A stretch of DNA of 64,000 nt. It comes from Muribaculum intestinale. Its GTDB lineage: Bacteria; Bacteroidota; Bacteroidia; Bacteroidales; Muribaculaceae. This document shows, in pieces, positions 1 to 9,517 of this stretch. Each line of letters begins with the position of its first letter. Within the stretch, counting starts at the first letter, position 1. The translations under genes were made by a program, and so were the position numbers. The notes under the pieces are model-generated. The model was not told the origin of the DNA. It saw nothing but the letters and a program-made list of their open reading frames with translations, and made no database searches. The stretch lies in contig NZ_CP021421.1 in the NCBI RefSeq assembly GCF_002201515.1, positions 1,426,001 to 1,490,000 of the forward strand, in the 5' to 3' direction.

Positions 1-341
1 AGGCGCAAATCGACATTGCTCCATTTAGGTGATATTCCAAGGCATACCAAAAACGGCACGTATGGTTTTATCTCAATCAGCGCATCGGTCAGAACATAAC
101 GGGCAGTGTTGAAATGCACACCGGTAAGTGAATATATGATATACACAAGCGTTACGCCGAGCAATATCCATAACGGGATATAGCTTCTCCACTTATTATT
201 AAGAATGCTGTCGGCGAGAGCTATGCCAAGCAGGAATACAGTTATACTTTCGTCGACCGGTTTCAAGAACTTATGGCTGACGAGCAGAAGCACAAGTGCT
301 GATAGAAATAGCCATATGCATATCCGGTCGATTCGTATCAT
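1..341 (-). CDS. Partial polytopic membrane protein, probable O-antigen polymerase/ligase (Wzy/WaaL-like)
   Basis: An open frame starts with ATG at 341 on the minus strand and runs off the left edge, so only about 113 N-terminal residues are visible. They begin MIRIDRICIWLFLSAL and form several closely spaced hydrophobic segments with short polar loops, as in O-antigen polymerases and ligases. No diagnostic motif lies in the visible part. The context supports the call: it follows the Wza-like gene by 23 bp and is the last visible gene of a polysaccharide locus that already has a flippase but no other polymerase. Another membrane protein of the pathway remains possible. Confidence 0.55.
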   Translation of the reverse strand, partial: MIRIDRICIWLFLSALVLLLVSHKFLKPVDESITVFLLGIALADSILNNKWRSYIPLWILLGVTLVYIIYSLTGVHFNTARYVLTDALIEIKPYVPFLVCLGISPKWSNVDLR

Positions 342-364
342 TTCTTGATTCGGGATAGTCTACT

Positions 365-1207
365 CTACTTTACAGTGAGTGCAATTACTAATGATGCTAT
401 TACAGACGCTGCGCTGACGATTGTTGATATTGTGGAGAGTTTGAAACTATTGTTCTGATTATATTTCGAGTTATCTTGTTTTATTTGGTTGGGTTCAACG
501 TACACAATATCATTCTGTTGTAGATAGTAATATGGAGAGGTAAACAACGAGGTATCATGTAGATTTAATCTAAAATACCCCATAGTTCCATCCGGTTGTT
601 CTCGCATAATTATCACATTGTCGCGCTTGCCGTATTCAGTCATGTCTCCACAAGCCGACAGGGCATCGATTATAGAGAATTTTTCGGTGGTTACGTTGAC
701 TGTCTGAGGTTCTTTCACCTCTCCTATTACTTTTACCTTGAAGTTTACCAGATAAACAAATACCAGAGGATTTCGGACAGTATTTTCTATCTGTGATTTC
801 AGGTAATTCTTTAGTTCTTCGATTGTCATACCTTCAACATGTATTTCTCCTAATACAGGGAAGTCTATATCCCCATTTTTGTTGACGGTATATGTGAGAT
901 ATTTAGGTGTGGTTGACGACGTTGTCATGATACTTCCAATGGAAGCCGATGTTATATCGGGAAGATCTTTTCCTGTAACCGGATTGGCCATTACAGTATT
1001 AAACTGAGTGGATGCCGAAGGAACCTCAGAACTTACTATAATCATTAGTTCGTCTTGAGACTTAATTTTAATTTGATAGTCTGCGGTCTGTATTGTCCCG
1101 AACTGAGAATCCTTTATGTTTTCAAAATATGCGAGATCCTTTTGCGTGGTACAGGCGCAAAATAAAATAGGGAATGCTAATATGGTAATGATATGACGAA
1201 GATACAT
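365..1207 (-). CDS. Polysaccharide export lipoprotein, Wza-like
   Basis: 280 residues. The N-terminus is a lipoprotein signal peptide with its lipobox at LFCAC (Cys19). A Poly_export domain follows (about residues 42-148, with the strand KNGDIDFPVLGEIHVEGMT) and then an SLBB-type domain (about 150-235, KVIGEVKEPQTVNV). Residues 257-280 are a hydrophobic helix, matching the C-terminal outer-membrane helix of Wza. Family knowledge: Wza proteins form the outer-membrane channel for capsule or exopolysaccharide. It lies 49 bp downstream of the flippase gene. No Wzc-type partner kinase is in the window and may lie to the left. Confidence 0.9.
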   Translation of the reverse strand: MYLRHIITILAFPILFCACTTQKDLAYFENIKDSQFGTIQTADYQIKIKSQDELMIIVSSEVPSASTQFNTVMANPVTGKDLPDITSASIGSIMTTSSTTPKYLTYTVNKNGDIDFPVLGEIHVEGMTIEELKNYLKSQIENTVRNPLVFVYLVNFKVKVIGEVKEPQTVNVTTEKFSIIDALSACGDMTEYGKRDNVIIMREQPDGTMGYFRLNLHDTSLFTSPYYYLQQNDIVYVEPNQIKQDNSKYNQNNSFKLSTISTIVSAASVIASLVIALTVK

Positions 1208-1256
1208 ATACTCGGGTTGATCTTAGAATTTAATATTGTTTATTGTAAACGTCAGT

Positions 1257-2711
1257 TTAGACAGCTTTATTGTCAATGTGTCTAATTGATGTGAATTTTT
1301 TAATCATATTGTTAACATCCGGAGTCTTGATATACTTATATTGAATTATTATGAAATATATTGCTGTAAATAAAGCACCGACAGCAAAATGTATATAGTT
1401 ATTATTAATCAGATGTCCCATATACCATAGACATATGCCCATAGGAATATATATGATGACCTGTTTAATCAAGTCGTAGATGGGAAACTTTATTGGTAAT
1501 AAATTTACCACAGTTTTCATGGATAGAATCAAGAGAGTAATCTCCGCTCCAATCCAGACAATGGCAGTGCCTACAGCTCCCAATGATTTTGCGAGAAGAA
1601 TATTAAGTACAATAGTTATGATTGCCGAGATTGCTGCGTTTCTCATTAATATCTTATCTTTTTTATACGGCATCATTATCTGATCAATCAGTATCTTGTT
1701 GTATCCGGTTATAATAAGCAGGGGAAATATGAGGATCATGGGTATTATAGAACCGTTGAATTTAGGTCCACCTATTATAAAGATAATCTGAGGAGCAAGA
1801 CATATGCCAGAGATTATGATTGGTATGGATAATGCAATAAGGGTATTCGTAGTTCGATGGATGAGGTTGATAAATTCGTCGATGTTTTTCTCTGAAAGAA
1901 GAGCCGACATGCGGGGAAGCGCTACACCGGTAAATGCATAGTAGAATGCAATAATCACGGCAAACATCTTTAATGCAGTAGTGTAATATCCTACTTCGGT
2001 CTCATTTGTGGCTATTCCCAAAAACATTACGTTGAAAGAGTTGTACATGTTTACACATAATGTGTATGATGTTATATACAAAAACGGTCGGATATGTGAT
2101 TTCCACGACGAGTTATTAAAGATAAATTTTATTTTCTTACGGCCATATTCCCAGTTTGCTATAGCTCCGGCTACCAGAATTCCCACCAATAATATGTAAT
2201 ATTTCTCATAATCGGAGGGTTGTCGTACCCATACGAATACTCCAATTACGAAGATTAATTTTATTATCAGGGAGCGAATACTTATATACTTGAAATCTTC
2301 AAGTCCAAGGAAAAACCATTCGATAAGCAGGAACTTAAAAATTAGTTTTATAACACCGATGAATACCATTTCCGGATATTTTGAGAGTGCCGGGATGAAA
2401 ATATATGCCGTACCTAAAGCCAGCAATGAAAGTATAGTAAATATCAGGTTTACAATAAACAGTCCGGAAAATGTACTGGAAAGTCTTTCAGGATTATTTT
2501 TTGCAGAGGCAATTTCTCGTACCCCAACAAACATCATGCCCATGGTCGACAGCATTATGAAATAATCAATTGTGCTGTCTACAAAATTTACAATCCCTAC
2601 ATTCTCCGGTCCCAATACTCGTGAGATATATGGAAATACGGCAAGTGCCATTAGGTAATTGCTTCCGGTGAGAATAAAATTGTATATGAAATTTGTTTTG
2701 AGTGAGGGCAT
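1257..2711 (-). CDS. Oligosaccharide (lipid-linked repeat unit) flippase, Wzx family
   Basis: 484 residues with about 12-14 hydrophobic segments along the whole length. The N-terminus (NFIYNFILTGSNYLMALAVF, then ISRVLGPENVGIVNF) is typical of Wzx/RfbX flippases in the MOP superfamily. Family role: moving undecaprenyl-linked repeat units across the inner membrane for Wzy-dependent assembly. The gene is AT-rich relative to the housekeeping genes further right, which is usual for capsule loci. It sits between a glycosyltransferase and the Wza-like gene on the same strand. ATG start at 2711. Confidence 0.92.
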   Translation of the reverse strand: MPSLKTNFIYNFILTGSNYLMALAVFPYISRVLGPENVGIVNFVDSTIDYFIMLSTMGMMFVGVREIASAKNNPERLSSTFSGLFIVNLIFTILSLLALGTAYIFIPALSKYPEMVFIGVIKLIFKFLLIEWFFLGLEDFKYISIRSLIIKLIFVIGVFVWVRQPSDYEKYYILLVGILVAGAIANWEYGRKKIKFIFNNSSWKSHIRPFLYITSYTLCVNMYNSFNVMFLGIATNETEVGYYTTALKMFAVIIAFYYAFTGVALPRMSALLSEKNIDEFINLIHRTTNTLIALSIPIIISGICLAPQIIFIIGGPKFNGSIIPMILIFPLLIITGYNKILIDQIMMPYKKDKILMRNAAISAIITIVLNILLAKSLGAVGTAIVWIGAEITLLILSMKTVVNLLPIKFPIYDLIKQVIIYIPMGICLWYMGHLINNNYIHFAVGALFTAIYFIIIQYKYIKTPDVNNMIKKFTSIRHIDNKAV

Positions 2712-2731
2712 CTATATTGTATAAGGTGTAA

Positions 2732-2746
2732 ATAAACAAGCTCTAA
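2732..2746 (+). repeat. Copy 1 of the 14-nt motif TAAACAAGCTCTAA
   Basis: The motif lies in the 72-bp gap between the flippase start and the upstream glycosyltransferase stop. A second exact copy follows at 2774-2787 and a third at 60275-60288. Function unknown. Confidence 0.6.
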
Positions 2747-2773
2747 ATATTTCAGATTGGTAATATCGGTTAT

Positions 2774-2787
2774 TAAACAAGCTCTAA
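2774..2787 (+). repeat. Copy 2 of the 14-nt motif TAAACAAGCTCTAA
   Basis: An exact copy of the motif that overlaps the stop codon of the glycosyltransferase gene, about 40 bp from copy 1. A degenerate copy in the opposite orientation (TAAGAGCTTATTTA, two mismatches) lies near 3829-3842, just before the next gene stop. Confidence 0.6.
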
Positions 2788-3779
2788 GGCAGTATTTTTG
2801 TCAGTTCATTGATATATTTTTCTCTGTTCCAATAGCTATTGAAGGTATTTGTATGTGCCTTTTTTATTTCTTCCGGGATAATCTGAGTGGATTCAAAGCG
2901 CGTAATCTCTCGGATACATTCTTCTCTTGATTTAAAAGAGATGACATATGGGTTTTCTTTTGCTATTTTAGTCCTGTAATCTGATACAACATCAGAGTAT
3001 ACTGGTATTAACCCGCTTGACATATACGAATTTATTTTTGTTGGAGTCGCTACGTCGTTTATTATGCTGGGCTTTCTTACCATCAATCCATATTTGAACT
3101 CTGTCATTCTTTTCTGTAGCTCCTTGGGGGTCAGACTATCTACCTCTCCATTTAGATGATGGTATTCAAGTAATTTTCCGGCCTCTTTGGGATAATTTGT
3201 GAATATTGCCAGCTCGGCAGATGGTATAATGCTTTTAATCCGGCAAAAAATATCCATCAATCCGTTGATGTCTTCCCATGCGCCAAGGCTGCCTGCATAT
3301 AGAAAACGGGGCTTTTCATATCGCGAAACAGTGAAGCATTCGCTCATTATGTCCATGTTGAAACATGGCATTATGAAGTAGTTGTGTCCGAAAGTGCAAT
3401 TGTATGCTGTTGTATAATGGCGCATCATTGCTTCGGATACAAATATCGGCAGGGTTACTTTATTGAGACTTACTTTTTCGGAGAGAGTGTGTATCCATTT
3501 TTTAGCTTTTGATTGAAACGTTCCCTTAAATATAAGCTCTACTTCATATGGGGCAACTCCTTGATACCATACAATAGTCGTGCGAGGTTGCCTTATCAAT
3601 GCAGTCATGTGGTCGATTGCTCGGATTGCCACGATATTGCTGTAGAGAGGGATATCTTTTATTTTTGCTGTATATATTACATTGTCACCCCTGCGTAACA
3701 ATGCTTGTCTAATAGTATCTACATAGTATTCTGTAGCCGCACTAAGCCCCTCCGGCAGATAAAAATAATAACTTGGCAT
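2784..3779 (-). CDS. Glycosyltransferase, GT-B fold (GT4-like)
   Basis: 331 residues. The segment FLYAGSLGAWEDINGLMDIF near the middle matches the start of the C-terminal Rossmann domain of GT4-like enzymes. It is followed by TPKELQKRMTEFKYGLMVRK and by a donor-site-like stretch (TPTKINSYMSSGLIPVYSD). The N-terminal half is divergent, and donor and acceptor cannot be read from sequence. The position between wecB and wzx on one strand indicates a role in building the surface-polysaccharide repeat unit. ATG start at 3779. Confidence 0.8.
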   Translation of the reverse strand: MPSYYFYLPEGLSAATEYYVDTIRQALLRRGDNVIYTAKIKDIPLYSNIVAIRAIDHMTALIRQPRTTIVWYQGVAPYEVELIFKGTFQSKAKKWIHTLSEKVSLNKVTLPIFVSEAMMRHYTTAYNCTFGHNYFIMPCFNMDIMSECFTVSRYEKPRFLYAGSLGAWEDINGLMDIFCRIKSIIPSAELAIFTNYPKEAGKLLEYHHLNGEVDSLTPKELQKRMTEFKYGLMVRKPSIINDVATPTKINSYMSSGLIPVYSDVVSDYRTKIAKENPYVISFKSREECIREITRFESTQIIPEEIKKAHTNTFNSYWNREKYINELTKILP

Positions 3780-3846
3780 GTTGGAGTATGGGTTGTATTC
3801 AGGTTATGATTTGATAATCGGGATGGATTAAGAGCTTATTTAATAA

Positions 3847-5001
3847 TTAAATATTGCACCGTAATATATTTGCAATACGAGAGCAGGCTTTTCCATCGCC
3901 ATAAGGATTGACGGCTTTGCTCATTGTTTCGTAATAGTCGGAGTCGTCAAGCAGTTGCGATACTTCATTAAATATAGTATCTGTATCTGTGCCGACCAGT
4001 TTCACTGTTCCGGCCTCGACTGCTTCCGGCCGCTCGGTAGTGGTGCGCATTACAAGTACCGGTTTGCCAAGACCTGGAGCTTCTTCCTGTATGCCTCCAC
4101 TATCAGTCAGTACGATGTCGCATGTATTCATAAGACTAACAAAACAGAGATAGTCTAATGGTTCTATGAAAAATACATTTGTCATTTGAGTCTGGTTCGG
4201 TGTGAAAAATATTTCATTAATAGGACGCCTTACATTTGGATTCAGATGCATTGGATAGATAAAATCTACATTAGGATATTTCTGTGCGAGTTTCTTGATT
4301 CCATTGCATATCCCGATGAACCCGTTTCCAAAATTTTCACGGCGATGTCCTGTGATAAGCACTTTTTTATTATTGCGCAATGGATTATATCCTTTGGCAA
4401 TCAGTAGTTCTTCTATATGTTTGGCGATAGTGGAGTTATGTGCGATTTTATCACATACATAATGTATGGCATCAATCACAGTATTGCCTGTTATATAAAT
4501 TATGTCAGCAGCGATGTTTTCTTTACGTAAATTCTCTTTGCTGAGTGGAGTTGGTGCAAAATGGAGGCTTGCAATTCTTCCGGTAATTTGTCGGTTAAGT
4601 TCTTCGGGCCATGGATTCATTAGGTCGCCTGTTCTTAGGCCTGCTTCAATATGCCCTACAGGTATCTGTTGATAAAATGCGGCTAATGCGGCAGCCGTTG
4701 ATGTTGTGGTGTCTCCATGTACAAGTACTATATCAGGTTTACTTTCAGCAAGCACATCCTTCATTCCCAGTAATACCCTTGATGTGATATCATATAAATC
4801 CTGACCGCTTTTCATAATATTTAAATCATAATCAGGGGTTATGTCAAATATTTCAAGCACTTGATCGAGCATCTCTCGGTGCTGACCGGTAACGCAGACT
4901 TCTGTAATTAATTCAGAACTATATTTTTTAAGCTCGTTAACAAGGGGAGCCATTTTGATTGCTTCCGGTCGAGTGCCGAATACAAGTAAAATTTTTTTCA
5001 T
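3847..5001 (-). CDS. wecB: UDP-N-acetylglucosamine 2-epimerase (non-hydrolysing)
   Basis: 384 residues, the usual length. Characteristic motifs appear in order: [14 protein letters not shown] at the N-terminus, [36 protein letters not shown], and [20 protein letters not shown] near the C-terminus. Together these cover the conserved active-site and UDP-binding positions of the family. The enzyme interconverts UDP-GlcNAc and UDP-ManNAc. No UDP-ManNAc dehydrogenase is visible in the window, so whether the polymer contains ManNAc or ManNAcA is open. It belongs to the minus-strand polysaccharide gene run. Confidence 0.95.
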   Translation of the reverse strand: MKKILLVFGTRPEAIKMAPLVNELKKYSSELITEVCVTGQHREMLDQVLEIFDITPDYDLNIMKSGQDLYDITSRVLLGMKDVLAESKPDIVLVHGDTTTSTAAALAAFYQQIPVGHIEAGLRTGDLMNPWPEELNRQITGRIASLHFAPTPLSKENLRKENIAADIIYITGNTVIDAIHYVCDKIAHNSTIAKHIEELLIAKGYNPLRNNKKVLITGHRRENFGNGFIGICNGIKKLAQKYPNVDFIYPMHLNPNVRRPINEIFFTPNQTQMTNVFFIEPLDYLCFVSLMNTCDIVLTDSGGIQEEAPGLGKPVLVMRTTTERPEAVEAGTVKLVGTDTDTIFNEVSQLLDDSDYYETMSKAVNPYGDGKACSRIANILRCNI

Positions 5002-5122
5002 TTGATGTGATATGAGGATTATTATTCAATCACCATTTAGATATAAATAATAACGCTTATTCGATGCATAAAGTATATTTAATAGGCAGATATGTGATTC
5101 CGGTTGTCGAATAGAATGATTA

Positions 5123-6088
5123 TTATTTCTGCAAGCCACTGATGATATTCGAAAGGTGACCGACAAAAGAGTCGGAGTTGCAATTATTTCTAAGATAGTT
5201 GCGCAGACTGTGTCCTGAGGAGGTTTTGCAACTGGTTGACCGACGTATAGTGTCGGCCCATTTTAGAGGGTTCTTACTGGCTACAAGTCTAGCATTGGAT
5301 ATTTTGTCGGTTATATATCCTCGGGTGGTCACTGTGTCGGATGTTACGATTGGTTTGTTCATTGCGGCGGCTTGAAACAGGACTATCAGGCCGGCCGGAG
5401 CTTCAGTGTCGAGAGGCAGGCATACGACTTCGGATGAGGCCATATCATGGAGGAATTCATCGACCGGAATGTCATGCCGGCAGGTTACATTTGGCGGGAG
5501 TGAGGCGCCGATTGCGTTCCACACCTCCCCCGGCATTATCAGTTTGAATCTCATTTCGGGCATTGCCTTGGCTATATCAGCCATCATCTGCCAGTCACGT
5601 CCGTTTTTGCCTCCGCAGAATACGGTGTCGGGCTCCACAGGAGTCGTGGCAGCGATATCGGCAAGGTCATCATATACATACAGGTCGGGGAGGTGATAGT
5701 AACTGAAGTCGCGTCGGAATTTGCGGTTAAGCCATTTGCCGTATTCCGGAGAGGTCACTGTCGCATGGAATCTTTTGGAGGAAAGGGCCCGCTTGTAAAG
5801 CCACGACGCAACTCTGTTTTTCAGAGTCGGCTTGTCTTTAAGAAGTATATTTATGGCAACGATATTGCGCTTGCGGCATGTGAGTATCGCAATCCACCAG
5901 CATATTACTGCCTGTATGTCAAGGTAGCATAGCAATATATCGTCATTAGTTGTAGCGTTTACCGCACGCCATGCGCCTTTTATCCACATCACGACCTTTA
6001 GGGATGCAGCGGGGGAATTGATTAGAATGCTCCCCTCCGGGCGCGGATAATATGTTTCGCCGGGCTGGTCGATGAGAAAATATTCCAT
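5123..6088 (-). CDS. Glycosyltransferase-like protein of the polysaccharide locus
   Basis: 321 residues starting MEYFLIDQPGETYYPRPEG. The C-terminal half looks like a GT-B donor-binding domain: TVFCGGKNGRDWQMMADIAK, then a strand ending in LIMPGEVW, and SEVVCLPLDTEAPAGLIVLF followed by AAAMNKPIVTSD, the usual conserved acidic and glycine-rich stretch. The N-terminal half is poorly conserved. It is the first gene of the minus-strand run, separated from carboxynorspermidine synthase by that gene's terminator, so it may carry the promoter of the visible segment, although no clear -7 box was found. Sugar specificity is unknown. Confidence 0.75.
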   Translation of the reverse strand: MEYFLIDQPGETYYPRPEGSILINSPAASLKVVMWIKGAWRAVNATTNDDILLCYLDIQAVICWWIAILTCRKRNIVAINILLKDKPTLKNRVASWLYKRALSSKRFHATVTSPEYGKWLNRKFRRDFSYYHLPDLYVYDDLADIAATTPVEPDTVFCGGKNGRDWQMMADIAKAMPEMRFKLIMPGEVWNAIGASLPPNVTCRHDIPVDEFLHDMASSEVVCLPLDTEAPAGLIVLFQAAAMNKPIVTSDTVTTRGYITDKISNARLVASKNPLKWADTIRRSTSCKTSSGHSLRNYLRNNCNSDSFVGHLSNIISGLQK

Positions 6089-6118
6089 AGTTGCGGCTAT
6101 AATTGCTGGTATAAACTG

Positions 6119-6160
6119 TAAAAAGCCTGCGCCCGGTATATTTGTTGCCGGGCGGCAGGC
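6119..6160 (-). terminator. Rho-independent terminator of the carboxynorspermidine synthase gene
   Basis: A GC-rich hairpin (arms about 6125-6136 and 6148-6160, with one bulged base) is followed on the minus strand by a run of five T. It sits 30 bp after the stop at 6191. Confidence 0.8.
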
Positions 6161-6190
6161 TCAATGTGTTATCGGGTGGCGGCTCCGGTA

Positions 6191-7399
6191 TCAGCCGATT
6201 TTGTCCACTTCGAGGTCGCCGTTGAGCACTTCGTGCCAGGGGAGACCCTGGGCGGCGATTATAGCCAGGAACGGATCGGGGTCAAACTCCTCTACGTTGT
6301 GTACGCCGGGCTTCTCCCACTTGCCGGTGAGGAACATCATGGCGCCGGCCATGGCGGGTACGCCGGTGGTGTAGCTGACGGCCTGCATGCCGGTCTCGCG
6401 GAAGGCTGCCTCATGGCTACAGTTGTTGTAGATATAATAGGTAAGGGGCTTGCCCTCCTTGTCCTTGCCCGATATGCGGCAGCCGATTGAGGTCTCGCCG
6501 TGATAGTTCTCGCCGAGATCCTGCGGATTGGGGAGCACGGCTTTCAGGAACTGCAGGGGTATTATCTTCGTGCCGTTGTATTCCACCTCGTCGATGCGGG
6601 CCATGCCGATGTTCTGTATTACGCGCAGGTGGGTCAGGTATTCCTGGCCGAAGGTCATCCAGAAGCGGGCGCGCTTGATGGTGGGGAAGTTAATCACCAG
6701 GCTCTCCAGCTCTTCGTGGTAGAGCAGGTAGGAGTCGCGTGCGCCGATGTTGGGGTAGGTGAGGGGTGCGTGGATTTCCAGCGGTTTGGTCACCTTCCAC
6801 TCCCCGGCCTCGTAGTAGCGGCCGTTCTGAGTGATTTCGCGGATATTGATTTCCGGGTTGAAGTTGGTGGCGAATGCCTTGCCGTGGTCACCGGCATTGC
6901 AGTCGACTATGTCGAGATACTCCATCTCCGAGAAGTGGTGTTTGGCTGCATATGCTGTGAACACTCCTGATACACCCGGGTCGAATCCGCAGCCGAGTAT
7001 GGCGGTCAGACCGGCCTTCTCAAAGCGCTCGCGGTAGGCCCACTGCCATGAATACTCGAAGTGGGCCACATCCTTGGGCTCGTAGTTGGCGGTGTCAAGA
7101 TAATTGACGCCACACTTCAGACAAGCCTCCATGATGGCGAGATCCTGATAGGGAAGAGCTACGTTGATTACCAGACGGGGCTTGTGGCGCTCGAAAAGAG
7201 CCACGATATCGTCTACGTTATCGGCGTCCACACGGTCGGTGGTGATGTTGGGTGCGCCTATCTTTGCGGCCAGGGCGTCACATTTGCTCTTTGTGCGCGA
7301 GGCCAGCACGATTTCGGTGAATACGTCGGGGTTCTGTGCGCATTTGTAGGCTACGACAGTACCTACGCCTCCGCAGCCGATGATTATGACTTTTGACAT
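6191..7399 (-). CDS. Carboxynorspermidine synthase (saccharopine dehydrogenase family)
   Basis: 402 residues. The N-terminal Rossmann fold is marked by VIIIGCGGVGTVVAYKCAQN, followed by VLASRTKSKCDALAAKIG. The central part contains NYEPKDVAHFEYSWQWAYRE and ILGCGFDPGVSGVFTAYAAK, a pattern typical of carboxynorspermidine and carboxyspermidine dehydrogenases rather than lysine-pathway saccharopine reductases. Family role: NADPH-dependent condensation of aspartate semialdehyde with a diamine, the Bacteroidota route to spermidine. The decarboxylase partner is not in the window. It lies 23 bp after mscL on the same strand, so the two may be co-transcribed. Confidence 0.88.
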   Translation of the reverse strand: MSKVIIIGCGGVGTVVAYKCAQNPDVFTEIVLASRTKSKCDALAAKIGAPNITTDRVDADNVDDIVALFERHKPRLVINVALPYQDLAIMEACLKCGVNYLDTANYEPKDVAHFEYSWQWAYRERFEKAGLTAILGCGFDPGVSGVFTAYAAKHHFSEMEYLDIVDCNAGDHGKAFATNFNPEINIREITQNGRYYEAGEWKVTKPLEIHAPLTYPNIGARDSYLLYHEELESLVINFPTIKRARFWMTFGQEYLTHLRVIQNIGMARIDEVEYNGTKIIPLQFLKAVLPNPQDLGENYHGETSIGCRISGKDKEGKPLTYYIYNNCSHEAAFRETGMQAVSYTTGVPAMAGAMMFLTGKWEKPGVHNVEEFDPDPFLAIIAAQGLPWHEVLNGDLEVDKIG

Positions 7400-7422
7400 G
7401 ATTATGTGTTAATGAATTCTGG

Positions 7423-7878
7423 TTATTTCTTGTCCGACCGGGCCTGGGCCTTGAGCAGGTCGCGTATCTCGGTCAGAAGCTGTTCCTCTTTGGTCGGCTC
7501 GGCCGGAGTTGCTGCCGGAGCTTCTTCCTCGGCCTTGACGGTGGCTTTCTTGAGCTTGTTCATCCAGCGGATAGCCACGAATATACAGAAGGCGATGATG
7601 AGAAAATCCACAATCGACTGTACGAACACTCCCCAGGTGAGCACAACCTCCGGATTGATTACAGTGCCGTCGGCTGCGGTCTCCGCCGCCTTGAGCAGTA
7701 TCTTGTGGTCCTTGAAGTTTACTCCGCCGGTGGCTATCCCGACAAGAGGCATGATTATATCGTTGACCAGCGATGTTACGATTTTGCCGAAAGCGCCGCC
7801 GATGATTACGCCGACTGCCATGTCGATGACATTGCCTTTCATGGCAAACTCCTTGAATTCGGTAAGAAATTTTCCCAT
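7423..7878 (-). CDS. mscL: Large-conductance mechanosensitive channel
   Basis: 151 residues from ATG at 7878 ([20 protein letters not shown]). An in-frame start at 7980 would add 34 residues unlike any MscL N-terminus and would lie upstream of the -7 box at 7905-7912, so the shorter form is chosen. TM1 carries the pore motif [20 protein letters not shown], and TM2 is [20 protein letters not shown]. The C-terminal part is a charged helical bundle ([15 protein letters not shown]) after an Ala/Pro/Glu linker. MscL is an inner-membrane pentamer that releases solutes on hypo-osmotic shock. Confidence 0.96.
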   Translation of the reverse strand: MGKFLTEFKEFAMKGNVIDMAVGVIIGGAFGKIVTSLVNDIIMPLVGIATGGVNFKDHKILLKAAETAADGTVINPEVVLTWGVFVQSIVDFLIIAFCIFVAIRWMNKLKKATVKAEEEAPAATPAEPTKEEQLLTEIRDLLKAQARSDKK

Positions 7879-7904
7879 AGGACTTCTAAAATATAAAGTT
7901 AGTG

Positions 7905-7912
7905 CAAAACTA
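7905..7912 (-). promoter_or_regulatory. -7 promoter box for mscL
   Basis: On the minus strand this reads TAGTTTTG, a match to the Bacteroidota -7 consensus TAnnTTTG, 27 bp upstream of the mscL ATG. No convincing -33 element was seen. Confidence 0.6.
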
Positions 7913-8037
7913 CGAAAATTAACGGAATAATGCACCCCGCGGTTCAAAAATCTTGTCACGATTTCCCCGATTGGAGGCATTAAGGAAATTTTTCTTTTAT
8001 TTTAAAAATATAGATGTGGCGATTGAAAAATATTTAT

Positions 8038-8045
8038 TACTTTTG
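8038..8045 (+). promoter_or_regulatory. -7 promoter box for gap
   Basis: TACTTTTG matches TAnnTTTG and lies 83 bp upstream of the gap ATG in an AT-rich stretch. Confidence 0.65.
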
Positions 8046-8121
8046 CGGAGTGAAAGACATACGGCTATCCCGTACCTTTCCGAAAGGCAGAAAAAAATAT
8101 CATAACCCAATAATTTATTGA

Positions 8122-9138
<1,017 letters not shown>

Positions 9139-9164
9139 TCAGCCCCATCTAATCATAAAGCATC

Positions 9165-9198
9165 AGCGCCCGCGGCCATCAGGCCTGCGGGCGCTTTT
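9165..9198 (+). terminator. Rho-independent terminator of gap
   Basis: The inverted repeat AGCGCCCGC ... GCGGGCGCT, with further pairing inside, is followed by TTTT. It lies 27 bp after the gap stop. The rest of the 378-bp gap before the next gene is AT-rich and holds a promoter but no ORF. Confidence 0.85.
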
Positions 9199-9374
9199 AT
9201 TATCTATATGATACGCAGAGGTGGTAGTTGCATGGTAGGTACAGAGGGGTGTCCGTTATGGAATGATGTGATTTAAAGATAGTCATTGTTACAGTGGTGA
9301 TACACCGGAATGCAACAGATATGACACAGGATTGAAATATATTGCCGGATTTTTTTTATTTAGGATTTATTATG

Positions 9375-9382
9375 TAACTTTG
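9375..9382 (+). promoter_or_regulatory. -7 promoter box for the C10 protease gene
   Basis: TAACTTTG matches TAnnTTTG and implies an untranslated leader of about 130 nt before the ATG at 9518. No obvious strong hairpin was seen in that leader. Confidence 0.6.
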
Positions 9383-9517
9383 TGGGCAGAATAAACCAAG
9401 GATGTGTAGTTGATTGATTGTCAGAATGTTGATAATGCACACCGAAGTGTCTAAAGATTAATCTCACATATTTTATACATAATAAGTAAACCAATAGCGA
9501 AAATTAACAAAAAAGTT

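Noticed and set aside
7879..7980. N-terminal extension of MscL by 34 residues
   Set aside because: MscL proteins begin at MGKF-like sequences, and the -7 box lies inside the extension.
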